64,000 bases of DNA from positions 1 through 64,000 of the forward strand of contig CAYZTH010000001.1 of NCBI GenBank assembly GCA_964481435.1, given 5' to 3'. Of the stretch, positions 32,749 to 41,727 are shown piece after piece. The notes below the pieces were generated by a model. That model was not told the DNA's origin and did not search any database. It was given only the letters and a program-made list of their open reading frames with translations. Within the stretch, counting starts at the first letter, position 1, and every line of letters starts with the position of its first letter. Origin of the DNA: JAPLYB01 sp964481435 (lineage in GTDB: Archaea > Nanobdellota > Nanobdellia > Pacearchaeales > UBA284). Made by a program: the position numbers and the translations under genes.

Positions 32749-33849
32749 GCCGAATCTCTGATCATATTTTATCTTCTCAAATAGATTAAGTGCCTCTTCC
32801 ACACACTGGTCTATATTGATATACTTATACTTGCCCAATCGTCCAAGAAAATGGATATTTTTTTCATTTCCTGATTCCTTTACATATTTTTGTAAAGAGT
32901 CCATATTTTTCTTATTATAAACCGGATAAATTGGTTCTTTTCCCCAGGTGAAAAACTCTTTACAAATAATTGTCTTTTTTGATTTTATTTTATAGAACTT
33001 TTTAAATTCCGTTATTCTCGTGAATTTGAATTTTTCTTGAGGAAAATTAACCACCGAGTTGGGGAGAAAACTTTTTATTTTTAATTTCTCAAAAAGAAAG
33101 TCGATGCTTCTATAGTCCAGTGTTCCGAACTTATAATTGAAATATTCATCAATTTTACCTGTCCAGATGATCTCTTTAGCAACATTTTTTAATATTTCTT
33201 GGTAGGGAGTATTTAATTTTATAAAAATATTCTTATTTGAAAGCATTTTTTTGAACATATCTGTAAATCCTTTTTTTGGCATTCCTTGGAAAGGACTATC
33301 AAAATAGAAATTATTTCGGTTATATCTTATAGGGAGACGTTCCAAAACAGATCTGTCTAATTCAGAAGGATACAAATCCCATTGCTTTTTTGTATAACTC
33401 TTGACAAATGCCTCATATAACTCTCTCCCAAACTTAGAAAGCACGACATCCTCCGAATTTTTTATTATTTTTGTTACAACGGCCTTATCTTTAAGGAAAT
33501 TCTTTAATTCTTCTTCATTTTTTAAGTTTATATTAAAGAATTTATTTACAGTATTGAGGTTTATGGGAATTGGGAAAAACCGCCCTTCGTAGTAAGATAA
33601 TACCCTGTGCTTATAGTCATTAAATTTTGTAAATCTTCTTAGATAGTCAAACACTCTTTTACTCTTCGTATTAAATATATGCGGCCCATATTTTTGCACT
33701 AAAATTCCCTCGCATTTATAGTCGTAACAAGCGCCCCCTATATGGTCTTTTTTATCAATAATCAAGATTTTCTTGCCAATAGAAGCTAATCTCTCTGCAA
33801 GCACAATTCCCGATATGCCACTTCCCACAATAAGATAGTCGTATTTCAT
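32743..33849 (-). CDS. glf: UDP-galactopyranose mutase
   Basis: 368 aa. FAD site YLIVGSGISGIVLAERLA followed by IIDKKDHIGGACYDYK, then the family's KYGPHIFNTKSKRVFDYL, YTKKQWDLYPSEL and RLPIRYNRNNFYF motifs, and FLGRLGKYKYINIDQCVEEAL near the C terminus. Converts UDP-Galp to UDP-Galf, so the glycan likely contains galactofuranose. Confidence 0.96.
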   Translation of the reverse strand: MKYDYLIVGSGISGIVLAERLASIGKKILIIDKKDHIGGACYDYKCEGILVQKYGPHIFNTKSKRVFDYLRRFTKFNDYKHRVLSYYEGRFFPIPINLNTVNKFFNINLKNEEELKNFLKDKAVVTKIIKNSEDVVLSKFGRELYEAFVKSYTKKQWDLYPSELDRSVLERLPIRYNRNNFYFDSPFQGMPKKGFTDMFKKMLSNKNIFIKLNTPYQEILKNVAKEIIWTGKIDEYFNYKFGTLDYRSIDFLFEKLKIKSFLPNSVVNFPQEKFKFTRITEFKKFYKIKSKKTIICKEFFTWGKEPIYPVYNKKNMDSLQKYVKESGNEKNIHFLGRLGKYKYINIDQCVEEALNLFEKIKYDQRFGL

Positions 33850-33950
33850 TTTTTATTTGATGAAAGATAGAAAAAAACTTTAAAAAGCTTTATAATTCTT
33901 TGCAGTGCAGCAGGAATTATTCGCACGCCTCAGGGACAACAGCCATAAAG

Positions 33951-33958
33951 ATTTAAAT
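33951..33958 (+). promoter_or_regulatory. TATA element deciding the start at 33980
   Basis: atttaaat, centred about 25 nt upstream of the ATG at 33980, implies a leaderless mRNA that begins at that ATG. Confidence 0.5.
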
Positions 33959-33979
33959 ACCCTCTCAATTACTCAGGTT

Positions 33980-34717
33980 ATGACAAATTCAACAAGAATC
34001 GCAATCGCAACAATGACCTATGATAAAAAAGGCGATGCAGAGTTAATGAGAGAAACTCTGCGTTTTTTAGCAAGCAAAGGTCATCAGGCTTATATTGCAG
34101 ATGGCGGAAGTTCTACGAGATTTCTTGATGACCTTAGACTAATGGGCCATGAAGTTGTGCAGGTACCAGGTGGTTTAACCTGTCAGCACATAAATTCTAT
34201 TCAAAGAGCAGCAGGAAATGCAAAAACAGTCCTCTATATGGAGCCTGACAAGTTTAAATGGGTCTCTGAACATCTGGAAGAAGCAATAGATAAATATTTT
34301 AGTATGCGCGAAGGGCCAGATATTTTTGCCGTCGTTAGTAGAACTTCCGATCAGATGAACACCTTTCCACCTCATCAGCGAACATGCGAAGGATTGATGA
34401 ATGATCTAATTCATAAGAAAACTGGGTTCAAAGGTGACTCTATCTATGGCCCAAAGGTTTTCTCATCAAAGCTTGCCGCACACTTGAATGAACTTAGTGG
34501 AAAAGACCTAGGTTGGGCAGGTCTTATGTTCTCAGTTGGTAGGGCTTACAATTTAGGAATGCCCCTAAGGTCAATAGAAGCAGCTTCTGAATGTCCTAGT
34601 AGTCAAACATCAGAAGATAAAAACGCAGCAGCCTATAGGGAAAGGCAATTTAAACAGAATGCATTAGGACTATACCTTGGATTAGGAGAAACAGTACCTG
34701 CAGAGTTCTTAGCCTAG
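33980..34717 (+). CDS. Unknown protein, possible GT-A-like fold
   Basis: 245 aa from the ATG at 33980. An upstream in-frame GTG at 33905 is rejected because a TATA-like box (33951-33958) lies 25 nt before 33980. The N-terminal IAIATMTYDKKGD, the middle YIADGGSSTRFLDDL and KTVLYMEPDKFKWV follow the strand-loop order of a nucleotide-sugar transferase fold, with E-x-D near the usual DxD place. I do not recognise the family. It sits between glf and the radical SAM genes in the glycan island. Confidence 0.6.
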   Translation: MTNSTRIAIATMTYDKKGDAELMRETLRFLASKGHQAYIADGGSSTRFLDDLRLMGHEVVQVPGGLTCQHINSIQRAAGNAKTVLYMEPDKFKWVSEHLEEAIDKYFSMREGPDIFAVVSRTSDQMNTFPPHQRTCEGLMNDLIHKKTGFKGDSIYGPKVFSSKLAAHLNELSGKDLGWAGLMFSVGRAYNLGMPLRSIEAASECPSSQTSEDKNAAAYRERQFKQNALGLYLGLGETVPAEFLA

Positions 34718-36180
34718 TTCTTTTTATTAATTCTAAAAATACTCTTTATTTTTCTTGCCGAGTAATTAACAAGGGCCTTTCTTTTTGTCCAAAAAACATA
34801 CTTGAGAGTATAGGGAAGCAGAGGAAACTGTAGAATAAAACCCCTCAGGGTCAGCATCCTGAACAAAGAAAGATTATCTAGGAACTCTTCTTTTAGTTCA
34901 TATAATTTCTCTAAACTATTCTCCGCAGTATATGCCGGAGTAGGCTTGTCAGACATCCAAAAATCATCCGTCATCATTCCTTTTTGTTTAGCAAGTTCAT
35001 AGACCTGTGTTCCAGGATAGACTGTAAGTATGGCCCCGTCAGTATACGGGTGGTACTTTATTCTTTGCAGTTTCTTTATCAGATTAATTGTGTTTTTTAT
35101 TGTTTTTTCATTTTCTCCAGGAAGCCCTATGATTATGAAGGGTTTGATATTTATTTTAGACTTCGCGAACATTTTGAATGCATTGATTATATCCTCTTGA
35201 TTTATCCCTTTATTTGCCATCCTCAAAATATCGTTGTCCCCGCTTTCAACGCCCAAAAGAACTCTCTTGAAATTAGCCCTTTCTAAGAATCTGATCATTC
35301 TCTCACTTAGTGGTTTTATCCTGCCACTAGCAATAAAATCTTTCTTTATACCTCTTCGGAGTATTTCTTTGCATATTTCAATTACTCTCTCATTATCTAC
35401 AAAAAGAGAGTCATCATGGAACCAGATTTCTTTTATTTGTGGAAATCTCTTGACCAAATATTCAATCTCGTCAACAACATTTTTTGGGCTCCTGAATCTG
35501 ACTCTTCTTTTTGTCAGGGGATTTAGGGAACAGAAACTGCATTTGAAAGGACATCCCCTTGAACTTAGAATACATGCAGAATCGCGGGGAGTATTAAAAA
35601 AAAGTTCATGCTTCGGAAAAGGAAGACTATCCAAATCTTCAATAAGTTCTCTTGGCGGAGTCATTATAATTTTTCCTTTCTTAAAAAAAACAATTCCTTT
35701 TATTTTTTTTGAATCAGCAGTCTTGCTCTTAACTATTTCTGTCAGAGTCAATTCTCCTTCTCCTAAGACAATGATTACATACGGATACTTTTTCAATAGT
35801 TGGTCATACATGACTGTTGCATGGATACCGCCCAAAATTATCTTTATTTTTGGATGGTTTTTGTGGATGTACTCTATTAGCATATAACTGCTTACCCTAT
35901 TTGGGGTCAGCATCTGTATTCCAACAAAATCAGGAGAGAAAGAATTTATTTTTTCTATGACCTGGTTCTTACAGGTTTCATAATCAAGGTGATTAAAGCA
36001 TAGGCTCTCAACGGTAATCCCCTGAGATTCCAAATAAGAATGAAGATATGCAATTCCCAGAGCATAATGAGATTCTGCACCTAATTTCACGCCTTTTTTA
36101 TTATCTTTTTTTGTAGTCATCAAGGATATTTCCTCAAAACTGCTTGTAACAAATAGGATTTTTTTGCCGGATTTTTTCAT
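34714..36180 (-). CDS. B12-binding-domain radical SAM protein (copy 1)
   Basis: 488 aa from the ATG at 36180 (a TTG one codon upstream is less likely). N-terminal cobalamin-type domain: SFSPDFVGIQMLTPNRVSSY and IILGGIHATVMYDQLL, without the DxHxxG His ligand. Radical SAM cluster C-x3-C-x2-C in SRGCPFKCSFCSLNP, then IWFHDDSLFVDN and GVESGDNDILRMANKGINQE. The architecture resembles BchE/HpnP-like enzymes that methylate or rearrange lipids or antibiotics. Paralogue at 36553 shares promoter and sequence. Substrate unknown; a glycan or lipid carrier is a guess. Confidence 0.85.
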   Translation of the reverse strand: MKKSGKKILFVTSSFEEISLMTTKKDNKKGVKLGAESHYALGIAYLHSYLESQGITVESLCFNHLDYETCKNQVIEKINSFSPDFVGIQMLTPNRVSSYMLIEYIHKNHPKIKIILGGIHATVMYDQLLKKYPYVIIVLGEGELTLTEIVKSKTADSKKIKGIVFFKKGKIIMTPPRELIEDLDSLPFPKHELFFNTPRDSACILSSRGCPFKCSFCSLNPLTKRRVRFRSPKNVVDEIEYLVKRFPQIKEIWFHDDSLFVDNERVIEICKEILRRGIKKDFIASGRIKPLSERMIRFLERANFKRVLLGVESGDNDILRMANKGINQEDIINAFKMFAKSKINIKPFIIIGLPGENEKTIKNTINLIKKLQRIKYHPYTDGAILTVYPGTQVYELAKQKGMMTDDFWMSDKPTPAYTAENSLEKLYELKEEFLDNLSLFRMLTLRGFILQFPLLPYTLKYVFWTKRKALVNYSARKIKSIFRINKKN

Positions 36181-36200
36181 CAATATGGTAAAAAGGTTGC

Positions 36201-36209
36201 ATTTAAAAG
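36201..36209 (-). promoter_or_regulatory. TATA element of radical SAM copy 1
   Basis: On the minus strand cttttaaat, centred 25 nt before the ATG at 36180. It lies in a ~51-bp block (36178-36228) that recurs at 37990-38040. Confidence 0.5.
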
Positions 36210-36230
36210 TGTTTTGAAAGGCATAAAATT

Positions 36231-36509
36231 TTAAAATAGGCTAAAGACTCCCTTTTGGAAGACCAACGCGCCGCCAATCAAGAAGAAAAATCCTGGAAGA
36301 TTGAATACGAATGAGAGCAGGATGATTGCCGCAGCAAAAAAGTCGATTATGCTGGCTATGTTTATTGAAGCAATCGAGAATATGACTGATTTTATAAGGA
36401 GATAGACCGCACCGATGATTAAGACCGATTTCACAACATATGAAAAGAACGCAGAAAACATAAATAAAGAAACAAGTATGTCCAGGATTCCTAAAATCAT
36501 TATGACCAT
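36231..36509 (-). CDS. Small four-helix membrane protein
   Basis: 92 aa, nearly all hydrophobic, with about three to four helices and a Gly/Phe-rich end. No motif recognised. It lies between the two radical SAM paralogues and would be in the way of an exact tandem duplication, so it may have been carried along or inserted later. Confidence 0.55.
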   Translation of the reverse strand: MVIMILGILDILVSLFMFSAFFSYVVKSVLIIGAVYLLIKSVIFSIASINIASIIDFFAAAIILLSFVFNLPGFFFLIGGALVFQKGVFSLF

Positions 36510-36552
36510 GGTATTATGATTATTTTTCTTTTTAATTTTATTAATAGTTAAT

Positions 36553-37992
36553 TTAGAATAATCTGCCTTTTTTTAACAGAGTTTCCACTCTCCCAAAGAG
36601 ATATTTCATTAAGTAAGGGAGTGTCTCGAATTGGGCTTTAAATCCTCTTGGAGTTATTATTCTATAAAATGAGAGGTTATCCGCGAGAATTTCCTCGAAC
36701 TTTTTTAATTCTGCATAACTGTGTTCTGCAGTATATAGCGGAATCTCCTTATCCGTAAGCCAGAAATCATCATTGATAAATCCCTTGGACTTTGCAATTT
36801 CGTAAACTTCGGTTCCAGGATAAACAAATAGGATATTGAAGCATCTGGGATAAGATACATATTTTATTTTTTGTAACTTTTTTATGAATTTGGCGCTTTC
36901 ATTTATTGTATGCAGATTTTCTCCAGGCAGACCAACAATTAGATATGTTTTAAGGTGTATTTTCGACTTTGAAAATAACTTAAATGCCTTAATTATGTCC
37001 TCTTGATTTATCCCTTTATGGCAGGATCTTAGAAGTTCATTGTCTCCGCTTTCTATACCCAGTGTGACTCTTATGAAATTTGCTTCCTCAAGTTTTTTAA
37101 CAACTTCGGCACTCAAGGGTTTAATTCTTCCGCTGCACACAAAATCCAGTTTTATTTTTCTTCTCATTATTTCGTTGCAGATGTCTATCACCCGCTGATT
37201 ATCAACAAAGAAGGAATCATCATTTATTGAGAGTTCTTTCATCTGAGGAAATTTCTTTACCATATACTCTATTTCATCAACGACTTTTATAGGGTCTCTG
37301 AATCTCACCGCCCTTTTAGATTCTGGATTCAAGCAGCAAAAACTGCAGGCAAAAGGGCATCCTCTTGCAGATAAAAGACTCCCGGTCCATCTTTTGCTAC
37401 CCTTAAAGAATACTTCGTGTTTTGGAAAAGGCAGGCTATCTAGGTCTTTTATTAATTCCCTAGGTTTTGTTCTTGTTACTTTCTTATTTTTATAAAATGC
37501 GATTCCATCAATTTTCTTAAGATTAGGTTTTTTCTTGTCTAATTCTTTAATTAATTCAAATAGAGTTATCTCTCCGTCCCCAAGGGCCACTATTAAAAAG
37601 GGATATTTTTCTATCAGTTGCTTATACATTATTGTAGCATGTATTCCCCCGGCAATTATCTTAATCTTAGGATAATTTTTATGTATCCAGTCAATAAGAT
37701 AGTATGTGCTGACTCTATTACAGGTTAACATTTGAAAGCCAACAAAATCTGGAGAGAAACTTTTTATTTTTTCAATTACTTCCCTGTAGCAGTCTTTATA
37801 CGGTTTATGATTTAGCCAGAGAGTTTCAACTTCCATGTTCTTTGATTCAAGGTAAGAATGAATGTATGCGAGGCCAAGGGGATAATAAGTTTGCTCTCCG
37901 AAGTCTTCACTGACTTTCCCCTCTGGAACTAACGGAAGATCTTCAAAACTTGTCGTTATTAGCAATACCTTTTTTCTGCCGGATTTTTTCAT
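36553..37992 (-). CDS. B12-binding-domain radical SAM protein (copy 2)
   Basis: 479 aa from the ATG at 37992. Same architecture as the copy at 34714: SFSPDFVGFQMLTCNRVSTY, IIAGGIHATIMYKQLI, cluster SARGCPFACSFCCLNP, then LSINDDSFFVDNQRV and GIESGDNELLRSCHKGINQE. The cobalamin His motif is again absent. Overall similarity to copy 1 is high over the full length (roughly half of the residues by eye). The paired retention suggests two related substrates or a heterodimer. Confidence 0.85.
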   Translation of the reverse strand: MKKSGRKKVLLITTSFEDLPLVPEGKVSEDFGEQTYYPLGLAYIHSYLESKNMEVETLWLNHKPYKDCYREVIEKIKSFSPDFVGFQMLTCNRVSTYYLIDWIHKNYPKIKIIAGGIHATIMYKQLIEKYPFLIVALGDGEITLFELIKELDKKKPNLKKIDGIAFYKNKKVTRTKPRELIKDLDSLPFPKHEVFFKGSKRWTGSLLSARGCPFACSFCCLNPESKRAVRFRDPIKVVDEIEYMVKKFPQMKELSINDDSFFVDNQRVIDICNEIMRRKIKLDFVCSGRIKPLSAEVVKKLEEANFIRVTLGIESGDNELLRSCHKGINQEDIIKAFKLFSKSKIHLKTYLIVGLPGENLHTINESAKFIKKLQKIKYVSYPRCFNILFVYPGTEVYEIAKSKGFINDDFWLTDKEIPLYTAEHSYAELKKFEEILADNLSFYRIITPRGFKAQFETLPYLMKYLFGRVETLLKKGRLF

Positions 37993-38012
37993 CAATATAA
38001 TAAAAAGAACGC

Positions 38013-38021
38013 ATTTAAAAG
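38013..38021 (-). promoter_or_regulatory. TATA element of radical SAM copy 2
   Basis: Minus-strand cttttaaat centred 25 nt before the ATG at 37992, matching the copy-1 promoter in sequence and spacing. Confidence 0.5.
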
Positions 38022-38133
38022 TGTTTTGAAAAGTATTAAACAGTCATTTTATTGGACTGGGAAAAATTATGTTGGGACATAATTATGAGAGATAAGCCCC
38101 TAATATTAAGAGGTATTTACAGAATTATCCTAA

Positions 38134-40497
38134 TCAAATGACTTTTACATCTGGAAGAGGAACAATGAAATTTGTTCCTTTTTCAACTAATTCTCTTTCT
38201 CTCTCCCTGAATCCCTTTACAAAACTGTATGGCAAGGCTAGTAGATAATCTGGTCTTTCGTGCCTTAATTTTGTTTCATCAAAGATGGGAATCTCCGAAC
38301 CAATCATGTACTTCCCGAATTTGAATGGATTTGAATCTGCAGCAGCTTGGACCAAGTTTGGCCCTATTCCGCAGAACTGCATGATGGTATTTCCTTTTGT
38401 AGAAGCACCATATATCCAAGTCTTTTTTCCTTCTCTTTTTATCCTTTCAAGCAAGGCTATCAGCTCTTGTTTTGTTCTGGTGATTCTTGCCATGAATTCC
38501 GTATACGTTGAAGTATTGAATATGCCCCAATCCAATTCTTCATTAAGATTCTGCTGTAATCTCATGGTCCTTGGATATTTTAGATTTCCTTTTTTCTTGG
38601 CAAAAATCCTGAAACTTCCGCCATAAACATCATTTAACTGAACATCAAACAATTCGAGTCCTGCTTTCTCAAGAATCCACTTCATATTCTGCGTTCCATA
38701 ATAGCCAACATGCTCATGAACAATATTGTCATACATATTAGTCTTAATCATTGCAGGAAGATAAGCCATTTGAATTATTACTGCACCATCTTCGTCTAAA
38801 ATCTCACTTATGTCTTTACAGAACTTGATTGGGTCATGCTGATGATAGAATGTAGCAACACAAAAGACTAACTTCGCTTTATGATCAGAGACGCTCTTAA
38901 AGTTTTCTGCACTGAAAAAGTCTTTTACTCTTTTGAATTTACTTGAATGAACCACACTTTCAACATTCTGTGCAGGGTCTATTCCTATTAAATTATAATC
39001 ACTAGCTGAGAAAAAGTCTAGAAGAGCCCCATCATTACAACCAATATCTAAAATTGTGTCATTTGAGTTCAAGTTCTTTAAGATTTTACCTGAATTTGCA
39101 ACATCTTCAAGTATCTTTTTCATAGAAGAATTAGAAGTACTTGTGTAAGGATATTGTTTGTACATGTTCAATAAAGAATAATTATATGCTAACTGAAGTG
39201 TACCACACTCTTTATCGCTTGACTTGACACACTGCATAATTTTAAGTGAAGATTTTTTTAATTTATCTCTATAATCTAAATTATCTGGAAAGATTGAAGA
39301 AAGATACTGCTCTCCTAAGTCTATGCAAGGAATAATGTTTTTATTACCACAGAATCGGCATTCGGTTATTTGTTTCTTAGGTTCTTTTAATTTTTGTTTC
39401 ATAAAGTCTATAACCCCTCTTGCATCAGGGTAGTCTGGTGAATTATTCATTGGTTCTTGAATGTCAACAAAGCCATCAAATGAAATGTCTAAATCAAGTT
39501 CTTTAACCAAATCTTTTAAGACAATAGAGTTCTTTGCACCAACTTCAATAATGCCTTTTCTATCAAGATTCTTAGCAATCCATTCACCAACCCATTCAAC
39601 AGGTGCGAAAGCATACTTGCTTCGACCATCAATATAGACTTTAGAATCATTAAGCATACCGATTAAAACCCCTTTATTCAATCCTTCGCCATACATCGCG
39701 CTCAATCTCACAATCAAAGATTCACCATTCATAGCAACTATCATTTCGGCTTCAAGTTTATTCCTTCCATAAACAGTATCAAGTTGAGTTCTTGCCGAAA
39801 GTGTGCTGATTTGGATAAACTTCTGGAATTTGACGCCCTCAAAAATGTTCTTGGTCTTTTCAACTGTCTCTTTATAGTCCCACTCTGGATTTTGTTCTGC
39901 TTTAAATCTCGAAGAAGGCATAGCACAATTAATTACATAATCAAAACTCTTTCCAAGCACGCTGTCATAATTTTCTAATGTGACTGGTGTGACATTATGT
40001 CCTAGCTTATTTAATGCTTTTAGAATTTGAGAACCGACAAAGCCATTTGCACCGAACAATGCTACTGTTTTCTTCAATCTTTGTTTGGTGACATTCTCAT
40101 GTATTATTGGTGGATTGCAAGTGTCCCAGGGTTTTGATAGCATAGCTATGGCCGTAACGGGGGTTATTGCATGAAAAGCATGAGCGACTCCAGGAGAAGC
40201 GAAAGTACATTCTCCCTTACCCATATGTATTACCTGTTCCTTAGCATCTGGGCTCTCTTTAAGGACCATTATCCCAGAACCCTCTACCACCAAGAAATAT
40301 TCAGTGAATTCTGGATGCATATGATTTCCCCTGCTTGCGCCAGGAGTAAAATAGAGCATGTTGAACTCTTTAATGTCCGTTTCAGGGGTCCAGGTAAAGA
40401 TTCCCCCCCTGCCGTCAATAACTGTATTAATATTACAGTTTGGTTTCAAAAGCCCAAACTTCTTTTTAGGTTCGTCTGTCTTTTTTTTATCTACCAT
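38134..40497 (-). CDS. Three-domain fusion: cupin - NAD-dependent reductase - sugar C-methyltransferase
   Basis: 787 aa. Residues 1-135: cupin (GASRGNHMHPEFTEYFLVVEG...GVAHAFHA), like sugar isomerases/WxcM. About 145-370: SDR fold starting TVALFGANGFVGSQILKAL with a Tyr-x3-Lys (VYGRNKLEAEM). About 378-440: zinc-binding Methyltransf_13 (CRFC...C). About 460-600: SAM fold (DTILDIGCNDGALLDFF). About 600-787: Methyltransf_14-like end (WIYGASTKGNTIMQ). The last three parts make up TylC3/NovU-type C-methyltransferases of 4-keto sugars. The joint presence of cupin and reductase suggests one protein that modifies, methylates and reduces a deoxysugar. Substrate not known. Confidence 0.85.
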   Translation of the reverse strand: MVDKKKTDEPKKKFGLLKPNCNINTVIDGRGGIFTWTPETDIKEFNMLYFTPGASRGNHMHPEFTEYFLVVEGSGIMVLKESPDAKEQVIHMGKGECTFASPGVAHAFHAITPVTAIAMLSKPWDTCNPPIIHENVTKQRLKKTVALFGANGFVGSQILKALNKLGHNVTPVTLENYDSVLGKSFDYVINCAMPSSRFKAEQNPEWDYKETVEKTKNIFEGVKFQKFIQISTLSARTQLDTVYGRNKLEAEMIVAMNGESLIVRLSAMYGEGLNKGVLIGMLNDSKVYIDGRSKYAFAPVEWVGEWIAKNLDRKGIIEVGAKNSIVLKDLVKELDLDISFDGFVDIQEPMNNSPDYPDARGVIDFMKQKLKEPKKQITECRFCGNKNIIPCIDLGEQYLSSIFPDNLDYRDKLKKSSLKIMQCVKSSDKECGTLQLAYNYSLLNMYKQYPYTSTSNSSMKKILEDVANSGKILKNLNSNDTILDIGCNDGALLDFFSASDYNLIGIDPAQNVESVVHSSKFKRVKDFFSAENFKSVSDHKAKLVFCVATFYHQHDPIKFCKDISEILDEDGAVIIQMAYLPAMIKTNMYDNIVHEHVGYYGTQNMKWILEKAGLELFDVQLNDVYGGSFRIFAKKKGNLKYPRTMRLQQNLNEELDWGIFNTSTYTEFMARITRTKQELIALLERIKREGKKTWIYGASTKGNTIMQFCGIGPNLVQAAADSNPFKFGKYMIGSEIPIFDETKLRHERPDYLLALPYSFVKGFRERERELVEKGTNFIVPLPDVKVI

Positions 40498-40571
40498 TTC
40501 TTTTTCAGTTTATATCGGTTTTTAAGGTTTTATGTTATCAATTGCAATATTTGAAATTATTCAATAAAAAA

Positions 40572-41717
40572 TCATTTTCCTATAAATTCCTCAAAAATCT
40601 TTTTGCCCCACTTCTCCAAAGATAATTTTTTTACCTCTTTTATGGAATTCAGTATAATCCTTTTCTTTTTTGTTTCATTTTCTAAGAGATTTACTATTTT
40701 ATTAGCATCATGTTTGCCAAAAGAATCCAGAATAAGCCCATTTTTTCCATTAGTAATTATCTCCGGTTCTGCACTTTTTGCGCAGACTATCAGGCATCCT
40801 GAAGCCATTGCCTCCGAGACAACCAATGTAGGAGCGCCGCCTTCGTATCTTGACAAGCAAAAAAAGATATTTGAAGCATTGTAATAGTAGGGAATCTTTT
40901 CTCTGGGCACATTCTCCAAAAATAGTATAAATTTTTTGTTAAGCAGATGTCCCACTTTTCTTTTATCTGCACCGATGATGATAAGCCCGAAATTTTTATT
41001 TAGGTGATGGATTTCCTCTGAGAGGTTGATAGCCCTATCCAATCCTTTTGTCCAAAAACCTCCACGGCCAATATAGAGCCCATAGGTCTTATCTTTATCA
41101 AGGTCAAGCCGGTCCTTGATAATCTTCGTGTTCCTTATTTTAAATCCCTCTAAATTGACGCCAGTCCTGATAACTTCCATATCCCTATTGATCTTATAGA
41201 GCGTTCTTAGTTGTTTTTTCACCTTTTCAGAAACACATATTATTTTGTCTGCTTTTTTTATGGGGGGCATCTCCAAATAGTATCCAAAAAGAAGCAAAGG
41301 CAATAAAATTATTCTTTTTATTATCCCGAATCTCATCGTGCTATTTTTCAAAAAATAATACGCACTGCCATGATATGTATGGACAATCTTTTGGCCAGGC
41401 TTCTTTTTGTAGTCCTTTAACCAGTAACCCCAAACTCCATGAGAGTTTATGATGTCAAAAGTATTCTCCCTCAAGTATGATTTTACTTTTCTGTTGAATA
41501 TGATATCATTCAGAAAAGGGATTTTTGTCGATTTTATCTCAATATAAGAGATACCTCCTGCAGAATAGCTCTTGTTCTTTTCTCCACCATATACCCAGGT
41601 TATATCTGTTTCTCTGTTTACTGATTTGAGGTACTCAATTAAATTCTTTTTAAATACCGAAACTCCTCCATTAAAAGAAGGATTTGAACCGACAAAACAG
41701 ATTTTTAATTTTTTCAT
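40572..41717 (-). CDS. Family 4 glycosyltransferase
   Basis: 381 aa from the ATG at 41717; an earlier ATG at 41780 would overlap the neighbour and adds no conserved residues. GT-B fold: KICFVGSNPSFNGGVSVFKKN at the start, donor-side YIGRGGFWTKGLDRAI and the E-x7-E motif SRYEGGAPTLVVSEAMASG near 305-322. Probably adds one sugar to the lipid-linked glycan. Confidence 0.9.
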   Translation of the reverse strand: MKKLKICFVGSNPSFNGGVSVFKKNLIEYLKSVNRETDITWVYGGEKNKSYSAGGISYIEIKSTKIPFLNDIIFNRKVKSYLRENTFDIINSHGVWGYWLKDYKKKPGQKIVHTYHGSAYYFLKNSTMRFGIIKRIILLPLLLFGYYLEMPPIKKADKIICVSEKVKKQLRTLYKINRDMEVIRTGVNLEGFKIRNTKIIKDRLDLDKDKTYGLYIGRGGFWTKGLDRAINLSEEIHHLNKNFGLIIIGADKRKVGHLLNKKFILFLENVPREKIPYYYNASNIFFCLSRYEGGAPTLVVSEAMASGCLIVCAKSAEPEIITNGKNGLILDSFGKHDANKIVNLLENETKKKRIILNSIKEVKKLSLEKWGKKIFEEFIGK

Positions 41718-41727
41718 GTTTATAATG

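Noticed and set aside
35234..35887. 217-codon open frame antisense to radical SAM copy 1
   Set aside because: It lies wholly inside a clear radical SAM gene and encodes a Ser/Ile/Phe-rich sequence without motifs.
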